A stretch of DNA of 7,429 nucleotides from Gammaproteobacteria bacterium (GTDB taxonomy: Bacteria; Pseudomonadota; Gammaproteobacteria; SZUA-229): contig DROB01000182.1 of assembly GCA_011321985.1 (NCBI GenBank), positions 1-7,429 of the forward strand. Direction: 5' to 3'. The first letter of the stretch is position 1. Each line of letters starts with the position of its first letter. Under the pieces are notes generated by a model. The model was given only the letters and a program-made list of their open reading frames with translations. It searched no databases and was not told where the DNA came from. Positions 7,046 through 7,429 of the stretch are shown here, piece after piece. Made by a program: the position numbers and the translations under genes.

Positions 7046-7429
7046 AGGTCATCACTACAAGCGGCCCAAAAAAGAGCCGCCAGAATTAAATATCACGACC
7101 TTTCTTAATCTGATGGTGGTGCTCGTACCGTTTCTGCTGATCACGGCCGTATTCTCTCGTATCACCATCATGGAGCTGAGCCTGCCTGCAGGTGAAGGCG
7201 GCAAAGTTAGCAACAAGCAGCAGTTGACCATCGAGGTCATCGTTCGAGAAAAAGGCCTGGAAATCAGTAATGGTAAACAGGTACTGGCCCGATTTCCCCT
7301 GCTAAAAGCAGAAGAGGTTGAACTGGTCGCCGATGACGAGGGTAGTGTTGATACCAGCAAGTTATATGATCTGGAACTGCTCTCCGAATTTCTGGTTAAG
7401 ATAAAGTCGAAATACCCCGATAAGACCGA
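7038..7429 (+). CDS. ExbD/TolR-family protein with Asn replacing the motor Asp, 3' end missing
   Basis: The ATG at 7038 lies inside the end of the TolQ-like gene (8-base overlap, ATGGCTAG), which suggests coupled translation. The frame stays open to the window edge, giving 130 residues; family members are usually about 135-180, so little is missing. The order is ExbD-like: a basic cytoplasmic N-terminus (1-16), the L-N-I-T lead-in, one membrane helix at about 21-40, the post-helix S-L-P (residues 48-50), then a periplasmic domain ending in LLSEFLVKIKSKYPDKT. Aligned by eye with ExbD (INVTPFIDVMLVL), this protein reads LNITTFLNLMVVL, so the essential Asp (ExbD D25, TolR D23) is Asn24 here (codon AAT, 7107-7109). 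A Pro (P31) also sits within the helix. It is expected to pair with the preceding channel protein and contact periplasmic partners, but it cannot carry protons through Asp itself. A structural role beside an Asp-bearing paralogue is plausible. Confidence 0.9.
   Translation, partial: MARGHHYKRPKKEPPELNITTFLNLMVVLVPFLLITAVFSRITIMELSLPAGEGGKVSNKQQLTIEVIVREKGLEISNGKQVLARFPLLKAEEVELVADDEGSVDTSKLYDLELLSEFLVKIKSKYPDKT

Noticed and set aside
7107..7109. Asn24 as evidence that the ExbD-like gene is a pseudogene
   Set aside because: The frame, helix, S-L-P motif and periplasmic segment are all intact, and the start is coupled to the channel gene. A specialised subunit is more likely.
6727..7360. Minus-strand open frames opposite the TolQ- and ExbD-like genes
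   Set aside because: The + strand products match known families with intact motifs. The reverse products show no domain and are shadows of codon bias.
1..7429. Frequent ATCGA/GATC-type words across the coding sequence
   Set aside because: They follow from heavy use of ATC before GAT/GAG codons in acidic helices, with no regular spacing. I saw no repeat array, CRISPR or uptake-sequence pattern.

Overview
The window carries six genes, all on the + strand and nearly back to back. They encode tetratricopeptide-repeat (TPR) proteins and a TolQ/TolR (ExbB/ExbD) type ion-driven motor. Gene style, moderate base composition by eye, the Lol-type lipoprotein signals and the combination of families suggest a gammaproteobacterium. 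I cannot name the genus, and no rRNA, tRNA or taxonomic marker is present. No mobile element, CRISPR array or RNA gene was seen.

Layout: (1) 1-2054, the 3' part of a large TPR/coiled-coil protein whose start lies before the window. (2) 2059-5244, a 1061-residue TPR lipoprotein. (3) 5246-5905, a small TPR lipoprotein. (4) 6036-6326, a 96-residue secreted protein of unknown function. (5) 6377-7045, a MotA/TolQ/ExbB-family channel subunit. (6) 7038 to the window end, an ExbD/TolR-family protein cut by the window edge. Genes 1-3 are separated by 4 and 1 bases, and genes 5-6 overlap by 8, so each group is probably translationally coupled. Two short gaps break the chain. One (5906-6035) holds a possible sigma70 promoter. 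The other (6327-6376) holds a perfect 8-bp inverted repeat followed by five T's and then a strong ribosome binding site.

Taken together, this looks like one envelope-spanning machine. The TolQ/TolR pair in the inner membrane would harvest proton- or sodium-motive force, and the TPR proteins would pass the movement through the periplasm to lipoproteins at the outer membrane. The nearest characterised system I can name with this logic is the Agl/Glt gliding-motility and spore-coat machinery of Myxococcus xanthus (AglR/AglQ/AglS motor plus TPR-rich Glt proteins). Related core clusters are known in gammaproteobacteria that do not glide, where their job is largely undescribed. The most striking detail is that the ExbD-like protein has Asn (N24) where the ion-carrying Asp of ExbD/TolR normally sits. 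This predicts a second, Asp-bearing ExbD-like subunit just beyond the window.
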